From Prunus persica (taxonomy: Eukaryota; Streptophyta; Magnoliopsida; Rosales; Rosaceae), in assembly GCF_000346465.2 (NCBI RefSeq), contig NC_034016.1, positions 20,700,442-20,764,441 on the forward strand: a stretch of DNA of 64,000 bases, read 5' to 3'. The position numbers and the translations under genes are program-made. A model generated the notes under the pieces. It had not been told where the DNA came from, did not search any database, and was given only the letters and a program-made list of their open reading frames with translations. This document shows, piece after piece, positions 11,618-23,730 of the stretch (positions are counted from its first letter, which is position 1; the number at the start of each line of letters is the position of its first letter).

Positions 11618-14600
11618 TTAGAACACCAACTTCCTACAAGGCGCCAATACTTTACTAGCGTTGGTGGGAAAAGTAGCGAGATCTCGGATTGTTTCGCCGA
11701 TCAAGTCCTTGAAAATCAGCCGTTCAATGTCCAAAACGGCATCGGACATTTCGATCGAACAGTCTCCCCATCTGTTGAATGCATCCCCAGCAAGGTCCTT
11801 TTTCAGCACCCCGCATATGACCTCGAACAAGTCCTCTGATTCGTCCCTCTTCCGGATTCTCCGAAACTCGGACCAAATTTCGGGCAAGGAAGCCTGACTA
11901 GAAACCACCTTCCACGGCGGCAGTTGCCGGTTTCGGTCTAGAATTTCAGTGATGGTGTCGAAGATGAGCCTCCTCTCGAGTGTTGAAACTCTGGAGGTGT
12001 CTTTTCCTTTGAGATGTTGCTGCTTCTCTAGCAATAGGAAAATATCGGATTCTTCCGGTAAGTAATTGGCAGCTTGGAGGATCTCTGATACGTAGACGAA
12101 ATCGCAGTCTTCCAATTCCGATTCGGTCCCCCACATTGCCTGCCCCCACATGTCTTCCATTTCAACTGTTTCATCAAAACAAAAGTTAAATTAGAAATCA
12201 AAATTAAATTAAACAATCAACCAACCAACCAACCACATTGCTATTCATTCATAGTTATATCAAAACAAGGACTCTGATGGCCTAAAATGCAGACACGTAC
12301 GACCAAGGGGGGCAAAGCAAATTTAGTAGGGGCCAATTTTTTTTGCAGAGGTTGGTGGATTTGCAGCTGTTTTCTTAATTAATTTATCTAATAAATGGGT
12401 CATTGTCATCGATTACAGTTAGTAGGTTCATCAATTCCATTTGACTGAAAATACGCCGTCGTTTCCAAAACAAATAGCATCACTATCACGTAGCACAAAA
12501 ATACGATCCACACTACAATACAACCCCGTGACTGTACCCACGTATTTTCTCGTTAAAATGGTAAGACCAATCAAATCCCTCCACGTGTGACTTTATAAGT
12601 TACCAAATTTGGGGTGTCCTGCTTCGTGGCGCTTATTGATTGGTGGTTATGACATTACTAGAAATATTCACTGGGGAGCAGAGTGCAGAGGAGCCCTACC
12701 TCTCTACTGAAAAAAACAGAGTGTACCAGAGTACTGGTAAAACCTAGAAGGCTAAAAGCAGAGCCTATATTTGAGAACAAAGACGTCACTATAGTAAAAC
12801 CTAAAATCTAGCAATCAAATATCTCTCTGTGGAATATATCAATTTGGAAGACCACAGAGACCCAGAGCTTTGTGCTCAATAAAGAAAGTTGGCAGTTATG
12901 ATGGCAGTCTGTGGACGCTAACAAACGAATCACTAAATATCGTTTGACCGCAATCGATTTGTAGCTCGAGTGCGTAGTTATTCTTGCACTAAGTCCATGT
13001 ATTCGAATTCCCATTCTCCAATATCGCTTAAATAAGAAAATAGAAAAACAATAAATTTGAGTTTGGCCAATTTACCTTTGAAATCAATGCTGCGTTTCAT
13101 CACTGGAGAAGGTGAAGATTCCTCTTTGTAAAACGACGCGTCGAGAACCGAGACTGGGCTCGGTTGCAGCTCCGCTATGCTGTGAAGCAGCTTATCACAC
13201 CTCTCCAATAAGCTCCTCCCGTCTTTGTTTTCCTCCACCTTCCATCTCTGCAGGTTAATTTAACCACGGCATTAATAATTAATAATTAAATTGAAGAACC
13301 AAATTTTCAGGTTTAATCAAAGTTAATTCTGATAATTAAGGTATTTTTTCCCACCTCGGTGTCGGCTTGTGAAGAGGTGCTAATGCTGCTCTCTGACATG
13401 GTGGTGGATGATTCATCCTCCGCTGGATGGCTCATCTCAGCCGTTGGTCTCTTGATGTTCCTCGGTGACCGATTCGTGGATGGTTGATCTGACACTGACC
13501 CCACCTTTCTTCCACTAACCTTAGGAGAGTTTACCGGCGATACCCTCCTGTGCTCCACCGAATCATTCCCCTTCCTCTGCGTTTCGATCACCAACGGTCC
13601 TCTCCGACTCGGACTTTTCACGCCATTCTCTCTCCGAGTTGGCGCGCTCGGGCTTCTTCCTCTGCTCTGACCCCGTACATTCTCCGGTCGGTCACGCCTC
13701 GGGCTCACCGCCGGTGAGACCTCACCGTTCCGTCGAACTCCGGGCCTCGACCTGAAACTCGAACTCGGCGGCGACTCGTTTCCAAATCTCGCCGCGCGGT
13801 GACTCGAACTCGGCGACCTGGACGGCCTCATCACAACAATCGGCGATTCGTTGGAACCAAAACTCCGATCGTAGACGAAGTTTCTGGAATTAATCTGATT
13901 CGCAGCTTTCCTGGAGTGCAGGAGGCCTTTGAGTTGCAGAGCTTCGAGGATTTGCTTCAACGTTTCCAAATCTTTCGACGGCTCGTCGATACCTCTCATC
14001 CTCAACCTTTTCTCAATCTCATTGTAAACAGAGACGCTCTGTTTCGGCTCCGGAAAGAAGTCCGCCGAATCGAAGAAGCTCTTCCTCTGCCCCATTCCTT
14101 TGCTTTGAGCCTTCGCATTGTTAAGCGCCTTCGGATCCAACTGCCTCGCATTGGAGCCCCGATTGGAGCTCCGGTCCTCTTTACCTACATTGCTGGAAAT
14201 ATTATTACTCTGCAAATTCTGTTGCTGCGGTTGCTTCTGTTGAAAAGTATTGCCGTCGACGAACCGATACTGATTCAGATCTCGGTTCACTCTGGATTCG
14301 GACGCAGATCTCCGGAGCTTGATCGGTTCAGGATCCAAATGCTGCAGCGGTTCGAGTCCCATTAGCCTCGCAATGACGCTCGGCGATCGGTGCTGCTTGT
14401 CGCTCTCGGCTCCTCCATCGGCTGAGTTTCTACTGGCGCACATTATCGCCGCGTTCGTTCGGATCTCCCTCGGGTAAAGGCTTCCCTTTGCGTCGACGGT
14501 GGCTCTGCTATCGAGTGAGAGTCTCGGCGCTTCTCTCGAGAACTTCCATGATGCCCTCGTGCCTTCTTTGAATTCGAAAACGGGAAGAGGAAGAGGAGAC

Positions 14601-15051
14601 TTGGGATTAACTTCGGGTGATGACGGAATCCGAATTTCCGGTGACGGAGATCGGAGCTCCGTCAACGGAGGCGTTTGCTTCGATCGGTCTGGCGACGGCG
14701 CCGTTATGTTCAGCGGTTGTTTTTCCAATTCTTTGGATATCTCCGGCGACCTGGTGGTTGACTCTGGCTCTGGTGACGCGACCACGGCCTGAGAGTTTCA
14801 ATGAATTATAAACCAAATCAAACAGAAAGTATTAGAAAGATTGGAACTCCATCATTTTCCTACATTTTCCTGGGAACCAAACAGCAAAATGGAAAACTCA
14901 CCGCCGAGGAAGGGAGGCGTTTGGTGGAGTAGAGTCGTTTTCCGGTTAGAAGCTGGTGGCGATCGAAGATCTGGAGGAAGCCAGCCATGCACCCCATTTG
15001 TTTCTCTATGTGCTTCTCCAGGTTCTGGTCTTGCACCATGCCTGTCGTCAT
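11618..15051 (-). CDS. LONGIFOLIA/TON1-recruiting-motif (TRM) family protein
   Basis: TRM proteins bind cortical microtubules and recruit TON1-PP2A complexes; LONGIFOLIA members promote polar cell elongation. Exons on the minus strand are 15051-14902, 14788-13355, 13247-13076 and 12165-11618. Phases close to 767 aa. Exon 1 carries the conserved N-terminal motif EKQMGCMAGFLQIFDRHQLL. Exon 2 (478 codons) is a basic, Ser/Pro/Arg-rich disordered region with the TRM motif SVIARLMGLEPL near residue 188, FEFKEGTRASWKFSREAPRL near 120-140 and several SPSRR-like stretches. Exon 3 encodes WKVEENKDGRSLLERCDKLL. Exon 4 encodes the C-terminal DUF4378-like region (VSEILQAANYLPEE, LIFDTITEIL, DIERLIFKDLIGETIRDLA). 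Arabidopsis LNG1/LNG2 and close TRMs are about 900-1000 aa, so this is a shorter member, perhaps nearer TRM5. Splice sites are canonical, including GCG/GTGAGT after exon 1. Confidence 0.88.
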
Positions 15052-16486
15052 TTTTTTTCCCGGAAAATATTTCTCTCCTGTACCTTCAACTTTCGTTCTC
15101 TCCAAACAAAATGTTAACGTTAATGTTAATTTCCTCACTCACTTACCACTCTTAAGCTTACATTTCTCCATAACTCTCTCTCTTTCCCTCTCTCTCTCTC
15201 TCGCTCTGACTACGCCTTTATCAGTGTCTCCCGCTTTTCTGGTTCTTTTAAAGGGGTTGGCGGAGTTAATGGAAGGCCAGGAGTGATATAATAACATGGA
15301 AATGTCAATTATCTCCCTGTTCTTTTCTCAAAATGTCAAATGAGTCAATGTAATAAGTAATTGACAATTGTGCCCTTGTAGGTCAAGGGGTCAATGGGCG
15401 GGCTTCTATGAAAATTGGGATTCTAATTTTTGAGAAGTGAGAGAGGACTGGCTGCCTGCACCAAGAGAGCACGGACCCTGGACCCGCACCGCACTCGAGC
15501 CTCCTCCGTGGGTATGATTTCTGCATGCACCCACTTGCTCGAGTTGCGTACCCAACGGCCACCCGTTTGACCCACTCTACGGCGGAAGATCTCAGCCGAT
15601 GATTCACCTCAATCAGGCGGACCGTGGAGATGGAGTGAGTGCCTGCTGCAGTTACTCCACTTTACAGCCGGCTAGTGGGACATAGAAATAAAAAACTACA
15701 AAAAGGAAAGACAATAACGAGAATCACAAGAAAAATACTTATCCATTTCCGTTTTATTTCTTTTGAAATACTTTCTTATTCCTATTTTATTATTTTCGAT
15801 GAATAAGAAAAGAGGACAATGAAATGAAAATAGGCGAAGTTTTTCTCCAACAAGTAAATACTTTACTTTGTTTCTTAATCTCATCAAAATTGGACGGCCA
15901 CATTGCTCGCCAAAACGGGACGTCGTGACAATTCAATCTCGGCTGGGACCCACCTGATTGAGGGCCACGTGGAGGGCGTGTGAAGTTACAGGTGGAGCAG
16001 AGTCCACGTAAGGACACAGGTATAACGGACCACTGACTCTAGTCTCGGAGAGAATCAAGGGGCAGGGAAGCAATAGGACGACATAAAACATTACGGGGTT
16101 TGCTACGTGGATGATGTAATGTGTAAGGGTGGCTATTTAGTTTGGCACGTATGAGGAATACAGAGAGGATGGATAGGGCTCATCGCTTGGTGAGAATTCC
16201 CAAACAAAATCGACATTCTTCCTCAAACATGTTCGATGACTCAAATCAAATCATGCAAAATAGGTCTTGGGACACTAGGGTTTATAAATTTGGCAACAGC
16301 TATGTGTTTTTGCTCACACGCATAAAGGTAATTGTGAAGTTTTGATCCTTACAATTAGCATAATGAATGATTGACGGTTGAAGGACTAGAACTATCGATA
16401 AACAAAAAGTGATTATGGCATAACATACATTGATAGAGATTGATTGAAATAATCAAGGGAATTATGACAATTATCAACAACACATC
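15052..16486. other. TRM gene 5' region and intergenic DNA
   Basis: Sense-strand GA runs (CT-rich on plus, about 15175-15206) lie in the presumed TRM leader. Several ACGT-core motifs (CCACGTGG, CCACGTAA, TACGTGG) occur at 15965-16150 and may be bZIP/bHLH sites. No gene was seen. Confidence 0.4.
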
Positions 16487-16491
16487 GATTT

Positions 16492-16725
16492 TGTTGGCGT
16501 GACTTGTGGATATTGACTTACTTTCCTTACACACCAAGAATTCCTATTATAATTGTAATTGATTTACTTTAATTCCTGATTTCCTACTCTAAATAGATTT
16601 AGGAATTTATTATTTACTTGCCCATTCAGGTTTCATTGTATTATAAATATGACCTCCTACAAGGAAAAGAATACACAGAAAATTCCCACAAACAAATATT
16701 CTCTCATAGTTTTAATATTTTAGCA
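16492..16725 (+). repeat. 5' LTR of the copia derivative
   Basis: 234 bp with TG...CA ends, identical to the 3' LTR. It contains a TATA-like ATTATAAATATGACC about 80 bp from its end. Confidence 0.95.
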
Positions 16726-16745
16726 TGGTATCAGAGCCAGGTTCG
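16726..16745 (+). other. Primer binding site (tRNA-iMet type)
   Basis: TGGTATCAGAGCC follows the 5' LTR without a gap. It is the usual minus-strand priming site of plant copia elements. Confidence 0.9.
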
Positions 16746-16990
16746 ATCTAGGGACCTGTGCTTGTGTTCTTCTTGAAATTTAAGTGCTCTTCTCCCCCCT
16801 TGAGAGGGGGGAGGGGGAGTGAAAGGGATATGTTTATTGACCTATCCCAATTACCTTGACATATTTCCATGAAGATGTTGCTTATTTCTTGACTCCGACG
16901 ACCCCTTCTCTTCAAGGGGAGAGGAAGATTGAAGAGAAGTTGTGTCTGAGTGAATTAGCTAAAGTTTATATGGAAGAATTTATTGTTGCC

Positions 16991-17108
16991 ACTGCTGTGC
17001 TCATGGGGTTTCGGTGTTCTGCCTTACCTATTGCCGTGCTCACAGGGTTTCTGTGTTCTGCCTTATCTACAGCCGTGCTCACAGGATTTCTGTGTTTTGC
17101 TATGTGCC
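16991..17108 (+). repeat. 39-bp tandem repeat, three copies, coding-like
   Basis: Three degenerate 39-bp units in the element interior translate in one frame as AVLMGFRCSALPI, AVLTGFLCSALST and AVLTGFLCFAMCP. Spacing in exact codon multiples suggests expansion within a once-coding sequence, though chance cannot be excluded. Confidence 0.7.
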
Positions 17109-17275
17109 CTATTTTTTAAGGTTTGCTCTTGTGTTTCCGCTGTGAACTTTGTTTTAGTTTGTCACTTGTTTCACTCGTGGTTGACTACAAGATCTTCTCT
17201 ACAATTGTTACTTCTCAAGTATGGTGTTCTGTGACTCGCTTGTCAAGTTGAGCGTGCGAAATATCTTTGCCCAAC

Positions 17276-17400
17276 TTGAGGGGGAGTGTTGGCGAGTCCT
17301 TACTTAGTTAGAATTTTGGTTCCTTATTTCATTAGAATTTTGGTTACTTACCAATTATATTTTGTCCTATTGTAATAGAGATTATTTTATTTAGTGTTAT
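17276..17400 (+). mobile_element. Internal purine tract and LTR-start fragment of a second copia-like element
   Basis: CAACTTGAGGGGGAGTGTTGGCGAG repeats the layout of the real 3' junction (purine tract, then TGTTGGCG). After eight shared bases the LTR-like sequence diverges (AGTCCTTACTTAGTT). This looks like the end of a related element trapped inside, by nesting or template switching. Confidence 0.65.
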
Positions 17401-17478
17401 GGGGGTTGATGATTTTTTCAACCCTCATGAAGGTAGCACCACCGACTCATTCTCTCATTCTCCACCAACCATCGTTGA

Positions 17479-17940
17479 GTTGAGTGCCCAGATGGCTCCG
17501 CTCCTACAGATGCAGACTTTGACCCCGAACCCGATCCAAAATCAGGATCCTTTTTTGACGACCCCGACCCCGACCCCGACTATGATGACGACCACCCAGA
17601 CCCCGACCCCGACTATGACGAAGACGACGACGACCCCGACCCCGAAGACGACCCCGACCCCGACCCCGACTCCGAAGACGACCCCGACCCCCACTCCGAT
17701 GATGACCCCAACCCCGAATTTGTCTCTGATTCAGACCCTGATCCCGATTTCAACTCTGACTCCGGCCTCGACTCAGGCTCATATTCCGATCCCAATTCCT
17801 ACTCAACTGTATCCTATGCATCTTCCGCTGCACAGATTATGACTTCTCGACTAACGACCCCGACACATGGACCAGATTGCGCATTTTGTGAAATCCGAGG
17901 ATCAATTGGCGGATATTTTGACAAAGGCGATTTCCAGTAA
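17479..17940 (+). pseudogene. Acidic Asp-Pro repeat open frame inside the copia element
   Basis: The frame stays open from 17479 to a TAA at 17938 without an ATG near its start. It reads as an Asp/Pro/Ser-rich chain, mostly (DP)n with DD and SD interruptions. It overlaps other frames through the (GACCCC)n-like repeat, so it may be only a by-product of the repeat. The frame ends within the RNase H tail read in another frame. Confidence 0.35.
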
Positions 17941-17998
17941 AGCATTCCACAATTCACTGGATCAGTTGGGCATTGACGACATCTATGCACCAACGTGA
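17864..17998 (+). pseudogene. Copia RNase H C-terminal remnant
   Basis: The frame reads HMDQIAHFVKSEDQLADILT, then KAISSKAFHNSLDQLGIDD, and a TGA at 17996. DQLADIxTKAxxSKxF is the hallmark end of copia polyproteins just before the purine tract. Everything upstream in the polyprotein is lost, so this is a relic. Confidence 0.85.
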
Positions 17999-20318
17999 GG
18001 GGGAGTGTTGGCGTGACTTGTGGATATTGACTTACTTTCCTTACACACCAAGAATTCCTATTATAATTGTAATTGATTTACTTTAATTCCTGATTTCCTA
18101 CTCTAAATAGATTTAGGAATTTATTATTTACTTGCCCATTCAGGTTTCATTGTATTATAAATATGACCTCCTACAAGGAAAAGAATACACAGAAAATTCC
18201 CACAAACAAATATTCTCTCATAGTTTTAATATTTTAGCAGATTTGAATTATTGTGAAAGCATCTAATTAAGCTGATTAATCTATTTTATGGAAAATAAAC
18301 ATTGAATTTGAGTGCAATGAGACATACTTAGTGTTTTAATCAACTGGCCTAACTTATGTATGTGTTTCTTGTTTTCTTTAATAACAATATGTGATCCTTG
18401 TTAATCCGATATCAATCATGTCATTTTCATCCAATTTTGAAAAATGAAGCAGATTTGGAATTTTAGCTACCATTGAATTAGTAGTGAATTTTAAGCTGAA
18501 ATCATGTCTTATTTAAAAAGGGAAATGGTAAATGTGAATTCGCATTCGTTTCATCTGATTAGAACCAAACTTTTTTTAGATGCTAGAAGGCAGAAGAGAC
18601 CACAATCATTTGGTGAGATGCTAAAGATGCCACTCTCTATGATCAACTGCTTGCATTTTACGCAATACACACACCATATTAATTACCAATAATATGCCAT
18701 GATATGAGTGCCCAAAACCCCAACTTGAACAAAGGTCATTTGGGGGTCTCTGCTTTCCCTCCTTAATATCTGTTCTGAATTCCATAAATTCTTGTTCATT
18801 TTAAATTTAGGGTTTTAGTTTTCCGAGTAACGGTACACTTGCTTATCTGGGAAAAAAAGGTTTTAAAATAATTCTCCAGGCGTATTTGCTTAAGGTTACA
18901 GCAAATGTGTGCCTAAATATGCGCACAAATATAGCGCACAAATATATCACACATAATATTACTATATGTGGTTACTGATTTATTTTTTAATCTTGGTCTT
19001 GATAAAAACGAATGCAATCTTTCGAATCCGATGACCTTTCTTAAATTAGAAGGCAAAATGTAGCATGAAAAATCGATCACCAAAAGTAACATAACCCAAG
19101 TGATCAAGCTTGTTAATTATAATTAACTCCAAACACTAAACGCTAGAATTCTCAACTTGGGTTTAATTAGGTATCAGGCCATGGTTAATGGTGTTAAGTT
19201 AATCTCTCGTCTATTATATCTTGGGTTTTGTGTGTGCATTATTAATTCCGGGCAAAACAGCTTATAAAGTGCAAAGTTAGTTTGTGTTTGGTCGATTATG
19301 ACTCGAATGGAGAGCTTAGAGTCAATTGGTCAACCAGATGGGGTTACTTGAACTCAATATTTTTGAGGAGATGGTATCAAAAGCTTCTTTGTTTTCCGTC
19401 AGTCGACTCTCTATACACAACACACATTGTATGACATTCATATATAATATATGAATGTATAAGTGGGATAAGTATATCATCAATGTACAGTACTTCTCTC
19501 GTCACGTAACATGTAGAGAGATATAATCATGAATGATATATTGTGACATGAAGAGAAGGATAAGAACATAGTTGTATCGTATAGTAGCATGAGAATGACA
19601 GTTTTATAGTGTATATGTGCCTTTTGAAACGAATTTATCCAAATTGGTGGCAATTTGTGTATGTGGATAACATATCCCTTCATTATTGGACTGCGCAATA
19701 ACCCCTTGACCAGAAAAATGACTTCCCTGATTGCCAAACAGAGGGTTTTTTGGAGTTGCCCCATGTATAATCAGTTGCATAAGAGAGAGCTCATGATAAT
19801 GATAAGTGGGGTTTCAATCATGAACAAAATTGGGGTCAGGCTGCCAACCCCATGTGTATTGTCTTTAGGCAAAAGACCCCATGACCTTTCTGGTTGCTCC
19901 ATGTGACCCTATTACTCTGTGTACATGCTGCTTCTGAGCATTTCCACCTGTTATGTATTTCATCTCTCTTCTCTTCAACCTAACATCTCTCTCTCTTGTC
20001 CTCTCACCAATTATTATATATCATATTAAAGATAAGCATACTGCAGACCCTATTTTTTACCTTTATCTTTATCTTTCCATTTAATCCACATGCATCCAGA
20101 TCTGCAAATCCCTTCTTCCATAGTTCCACTTGTGTTTTTTTTTTCCCTCACAAAAAACACACACAAAATTATACCACACAACATAATTAAAGAGATTTTT
20201 ACTATATGAATAAATATAAGTTACAAACTTGTTTTTGTTCTTTCTAAAAAGAAACGGTTTGACTGACGAGAAAAACTTCCATATTCCCGTTTCATTATCT
20301 CCTTCTATTTATCTATCT

Positions 20319-20671
20319 TATCAAAACAATGAGAGAAATAAAAAAGAGGTCGACATGAATCGAGATAGATAAATATTTTTCACTAACCCACCTCATGTGA
20401 TTATTAGTTACAGTGGGGCCCCACAGCTTCCTCTTTCAAGTTCCCATGAGCGTCGTGGATGGCCCCAAAAGCTCTGAAGCGGGAAACCCAGCTCCCTCCT
20501 TCATGATTTAGCCACAGTTCATGCACATCATCGCTCTATCAAAACAATGAGAGAAATAAAAAAAGAGGTCGACAATGAATCGAGATAGATAAATATTTTT
20601 CACTAACCCACCTCATGTGATTATTAGTTTACAGTGGGGCCCCCCACAGCTTCCTCTTTCAAGTTCCCATG
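20319..20671. repeat. 130-bp direct duplication, copies at 20319-20448 and 20537-20671
   Basis: Two copies running from TATCAAAACAATGAGAGAAA to AAGTTCCCATG are separated by 88 bp of unique sequence. The differences I can see are single- or double-base length changes in short runs (A6/A7, CA/CAA, GTTA/GTTTA, GGGGCCCC/GGGGCCCCCC). I saw no clear internal substitution. Confidence 0.9.
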
Positions 20672-23599
20672 TTCTGGTTATATGAATGTGGTAAGATAGC
20701 ACAGTTCCCCAACCTGAAAATCCCATGTTCTCTCACCGACCCTCCTCTTCTGCACACATTCCTCATAGCCTTATATCTTAATAACTCTATCCATCCCTTT
20801 CCATGCAAAGAAGATAGCTAGCATCTCATAAGAAAACAAATACCGCCTTCTGCTATAAGCAAATTTCAATTACTTTATTTGCAGACCATTTTAATCTTAA
20901 AATGCATGAGGGTTTGTTTGTTTTATTTAGGTGAGGAATATGAGAGCTGCCCAACTAGGTTTGCTGGTAGCTAATAAGATTGAATATTCAAAGCTGATCC
21001 CCACCCCAATAATGGAACGTACCCTTGTATCTATTAATTTAATATGCTTACTGACATATATTTTAGCCTGCAAATGAGTTGATTGGAGGAAATGGGTACT
21101 TGGGAATGCTGAATCAATCATGAAAAGAGATGGCATTTCTGAATTCCTGACTCTCCTCCTCCCTCCAGCCACGGTACTAGTTGGACGGACCTCTGAGAAT
21201 CATACTGTGTTCGACCTAAAAAAAAAGAGAATCATACTGTGACCTCCTAAAGCTTATCCACATGGTGACAAATGTTATTTTATTTTATTTCCATTTCTAT
21301 TAAAAAAGTGATACTCTAAACTAATGTACGAAGAGAGGAATCGAATTTGTATGCATAAAATGAATAGGTGCATTTTCTGCACCAAATTTACTGCATCTAC
21401 ACACCCAGTTTTTGTATTTTTGCACCCGCAATTGAAGCAATTGATGAGGGGGGTGGGGGTCATTCATGGACCTGACTCATGAATTGTTAACTTTATTTGG
21501 TAAAAATCAAACTAAATTTGCAATCATTGCATATATTTTTTTGGCTTCATTATGGTTTTGATTAATCTCTCTTTTTTGGGTATTTCGCAGGATTCTCCTC
21601 GTGGGTCAAATTCAAACATGAGATATTTCAGTGCAAGTTTTGAATTGGAGAATCCTCATTCCTCATGTGATTATAGGGTTGGCATATTTGGCACTTAGCA
21701 GGGAAGGCTTATTAGCTTTAATTAAATCGCCAATCCTTCTTCTTCTTTGTATTGTAAATTCTATTGTCAGTCTCCTCCCAAGTCTCTGTCATTTAAGAAA
21801 GAAGACGACCCAAAAATTTCACAAATATCCAAAAGCGAAAGCACAAAGTTTTTCCAAGGTGAACTGGTCTAGTTCAGTGAAAAAAGGCTTTCACTGTAGA
21901 TAAGAAGTCTCAGGTTTCTCATGGCATCTTAGTTGCGTGTGTGTGAAAAACTCTCTCTTCTATAGTTTAGACTGTCGTTTGTACTAAAAAAAATAAATTC
22001 CCGACATGTGCATGCAAACGACATATTTATCTTCTCTTTTCAGAGGTTTAGATTTTAATTAAGGAAAAAAAAAAGGAGGGAGATAAAGCCATGCACATGA
22101 CAATGACGTCTACGTTACATTTGTATGTTTTTGTGCTAGATCTTGCCTCTTATCTCTCCTAAATCATTCATAAACATTCGGATTAAATGTCAAGGTCAAG
22201 CAGTCTGAATTAAAAGCAAGATATATCCACATACTGTACACATTAATTAATACTAACAATTTGCATTTTATTCAAAATTCATTAATTTGTAGTATTATTG
22301 CTCCATTATTTATCTAAGTTAGGGCTACAAAGTCCCAATAATACTTTGTCATGTGAAAATATTATTACACGTGTCGTAGCGTTATTAACCGAAAATAGCA
22401 AAATAGTACTACATCTGTTTATCTTTCTCCTGTGCCCGGGCACAAAGCTGCATATAGCTAGTTGTTTTTAAAGTCTTTTGTGCTGGCAAATCTTAAGCAT
22501 GTGATGGCTGGCAGATGAATAAAGCAGCTAAGTTACTGGCTCTATAGGTCAATTTACTTTGCTTAATTGAGATGAAAGATAATGTTTTTAATTAGGGATT
22601 AAAATATTGGTGGGTATAAGTTGCATTGCAGGATCTTCCCGAGACATATTTGGATTATAATTAGGACGGCTAATTATTCACTAATGGCTCCAAACAGGAG
22701 GACAAAGTGAAAGTGACAGTAAAAGCTAGAGATGCTTATAATTAACGGTCTTTTTTTAGGTTCTTTCTCACTTCACAAAATGAAATGTGAAAAAAAAACT
22801 AAGTGACGATTGGTTGCTATTGGTTGGGTCTCACTTCCCACTTCGCTTGGGAAGCGTAGCCAATCCGCCTAAAGTATTGGGCTTTTCTCATTTCGATGGA
22901 TGATGCCTTGTGCCCTCACATGGCCCCCTCATCCCTCTATCTCTCTCTCTCTCTCCTCAAAAGTACAGGGAGGAGAGGGAATTCCATTGAAGCAAGCAAA
23001 TGGTGAGATAAGGTGTTAAGAGAATCCTTAACATAATCAAGTATTAAGGGTTTAATAATGTTGTTTAGCTTTCCTATGAAAGTTAATTTTTATTTAAGTT
23101 CAAACACCAATGCATCTTTCTTATAAGTTATATGTAATGTAATGATGATGCAATGTATAGGAATGAGATTTGGACTAGGTTATTAAAATGGGGTCTAATT
23201 AGTTGATAGCAAATTATATTCTGTCTCTCTTTATAAAATCTTATCCTCTCATACGACTAGAATTAACTTGACTAAGACCATGTGTGTGTATTATAATACA
23301 TTGATTAAACAACACATGATCGATTAATACTTTCTAATCACAGTAATATGTTACACTTGGAAGGTTAACTTAACTGCTTCTTTAATCATGATTATGTTAA
23401 ATGTGGTCAATTATGAGCTGCCCCAGTACTTGAATTGAACCTGCAAATTGCAAACTTTTGAACAAGGTTTCATCAAGTTTGACAACAACAGCCCCTTCTG
23501 AATTAATTGCCAGGTATTGTTGATGCAGTTTTCTTGTGATGTTGATTGTTGTTCGTTTTTACCAATTTACCCAACTTCTTGCTGTATTTATTTGTTAGC

Positions 23600-23730
23600 A
23601 ATGGAGTGTTAGTTGAATTGGTTTACGATCGTTCGTTGGTGTTCTCTCAATTTGTCGTGGGTTCGAACCTCTATAATACCTGTGTGTATGAATTTTCCCT
23701 CTCTTGAGCTCAAAAAAAAAAAAAAAAAAA
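23600..23730 (+). mobile_element. SINE-like sequence with poly-A tail
   Basis: A possible A-box region (TAGTTGAATTGGTTTACGA), a strong B-box-like GGGTTCGAACC at about 23660 and a terminal run of about 19 A at 23711-23729 resemble a tRNA-derived SINE with a body of about 110 bp. No convincing target duplication was found. Confidence 0.45.

Larger units (their letters stand above)
16487..18244 (+). mobile_element. Non-autonomous Ty1/copia LTR element, recent, chimeric interior
   Basis: Two 234-bp LTRs, 16492-16725 and 18006-18239, are identical at every base I compared. They begin TGTTGGCG and end TTTTAGCA. The element is flanked by the 5-bp duplication GATTT (16487-16491, 18240-18244). A primer binding site TGGTATCAGAGCC, complementary to initiator tRNA-Met and typical of copia, starts directly after the 5' LTR at 16726. 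A purine tract (GAGGGGGAG) precedes the 3' LTR. The 1.28-kb interior lacks gag, protease, integrase core and reverse transcriptase. It keeps a post-integrase piece (FHEDVAYFLTPTTPSLQGE, about 16858-16920), a 39-bp tandem repeat, a second purine-tract/LTR-start junction at 17276-17400, an acidic repeat and the last RNase H codons. It cannot encode its own mobility. Confidence 0.92.

Noticed and set aside
13799..14365. 188-codon plus-strand frame
   Set aside because: It is antisense to the well-supported TRM exon 2; its openness follows from Arg/Ser codon bias on the other strand.
17399..17842. TPTPTP-rich 147-codon frame
   Set aside because: It is an alternate frame of the GACCCC-like repeat inside the copia derivative; no independent gene evidence.
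19740..19780. GGAGTTGCCCCATG as a possible miR399-related sequence
   Set aside because: Only the GTTGCCC core matches; no hairpin arm with a miR399-like partner was seen.
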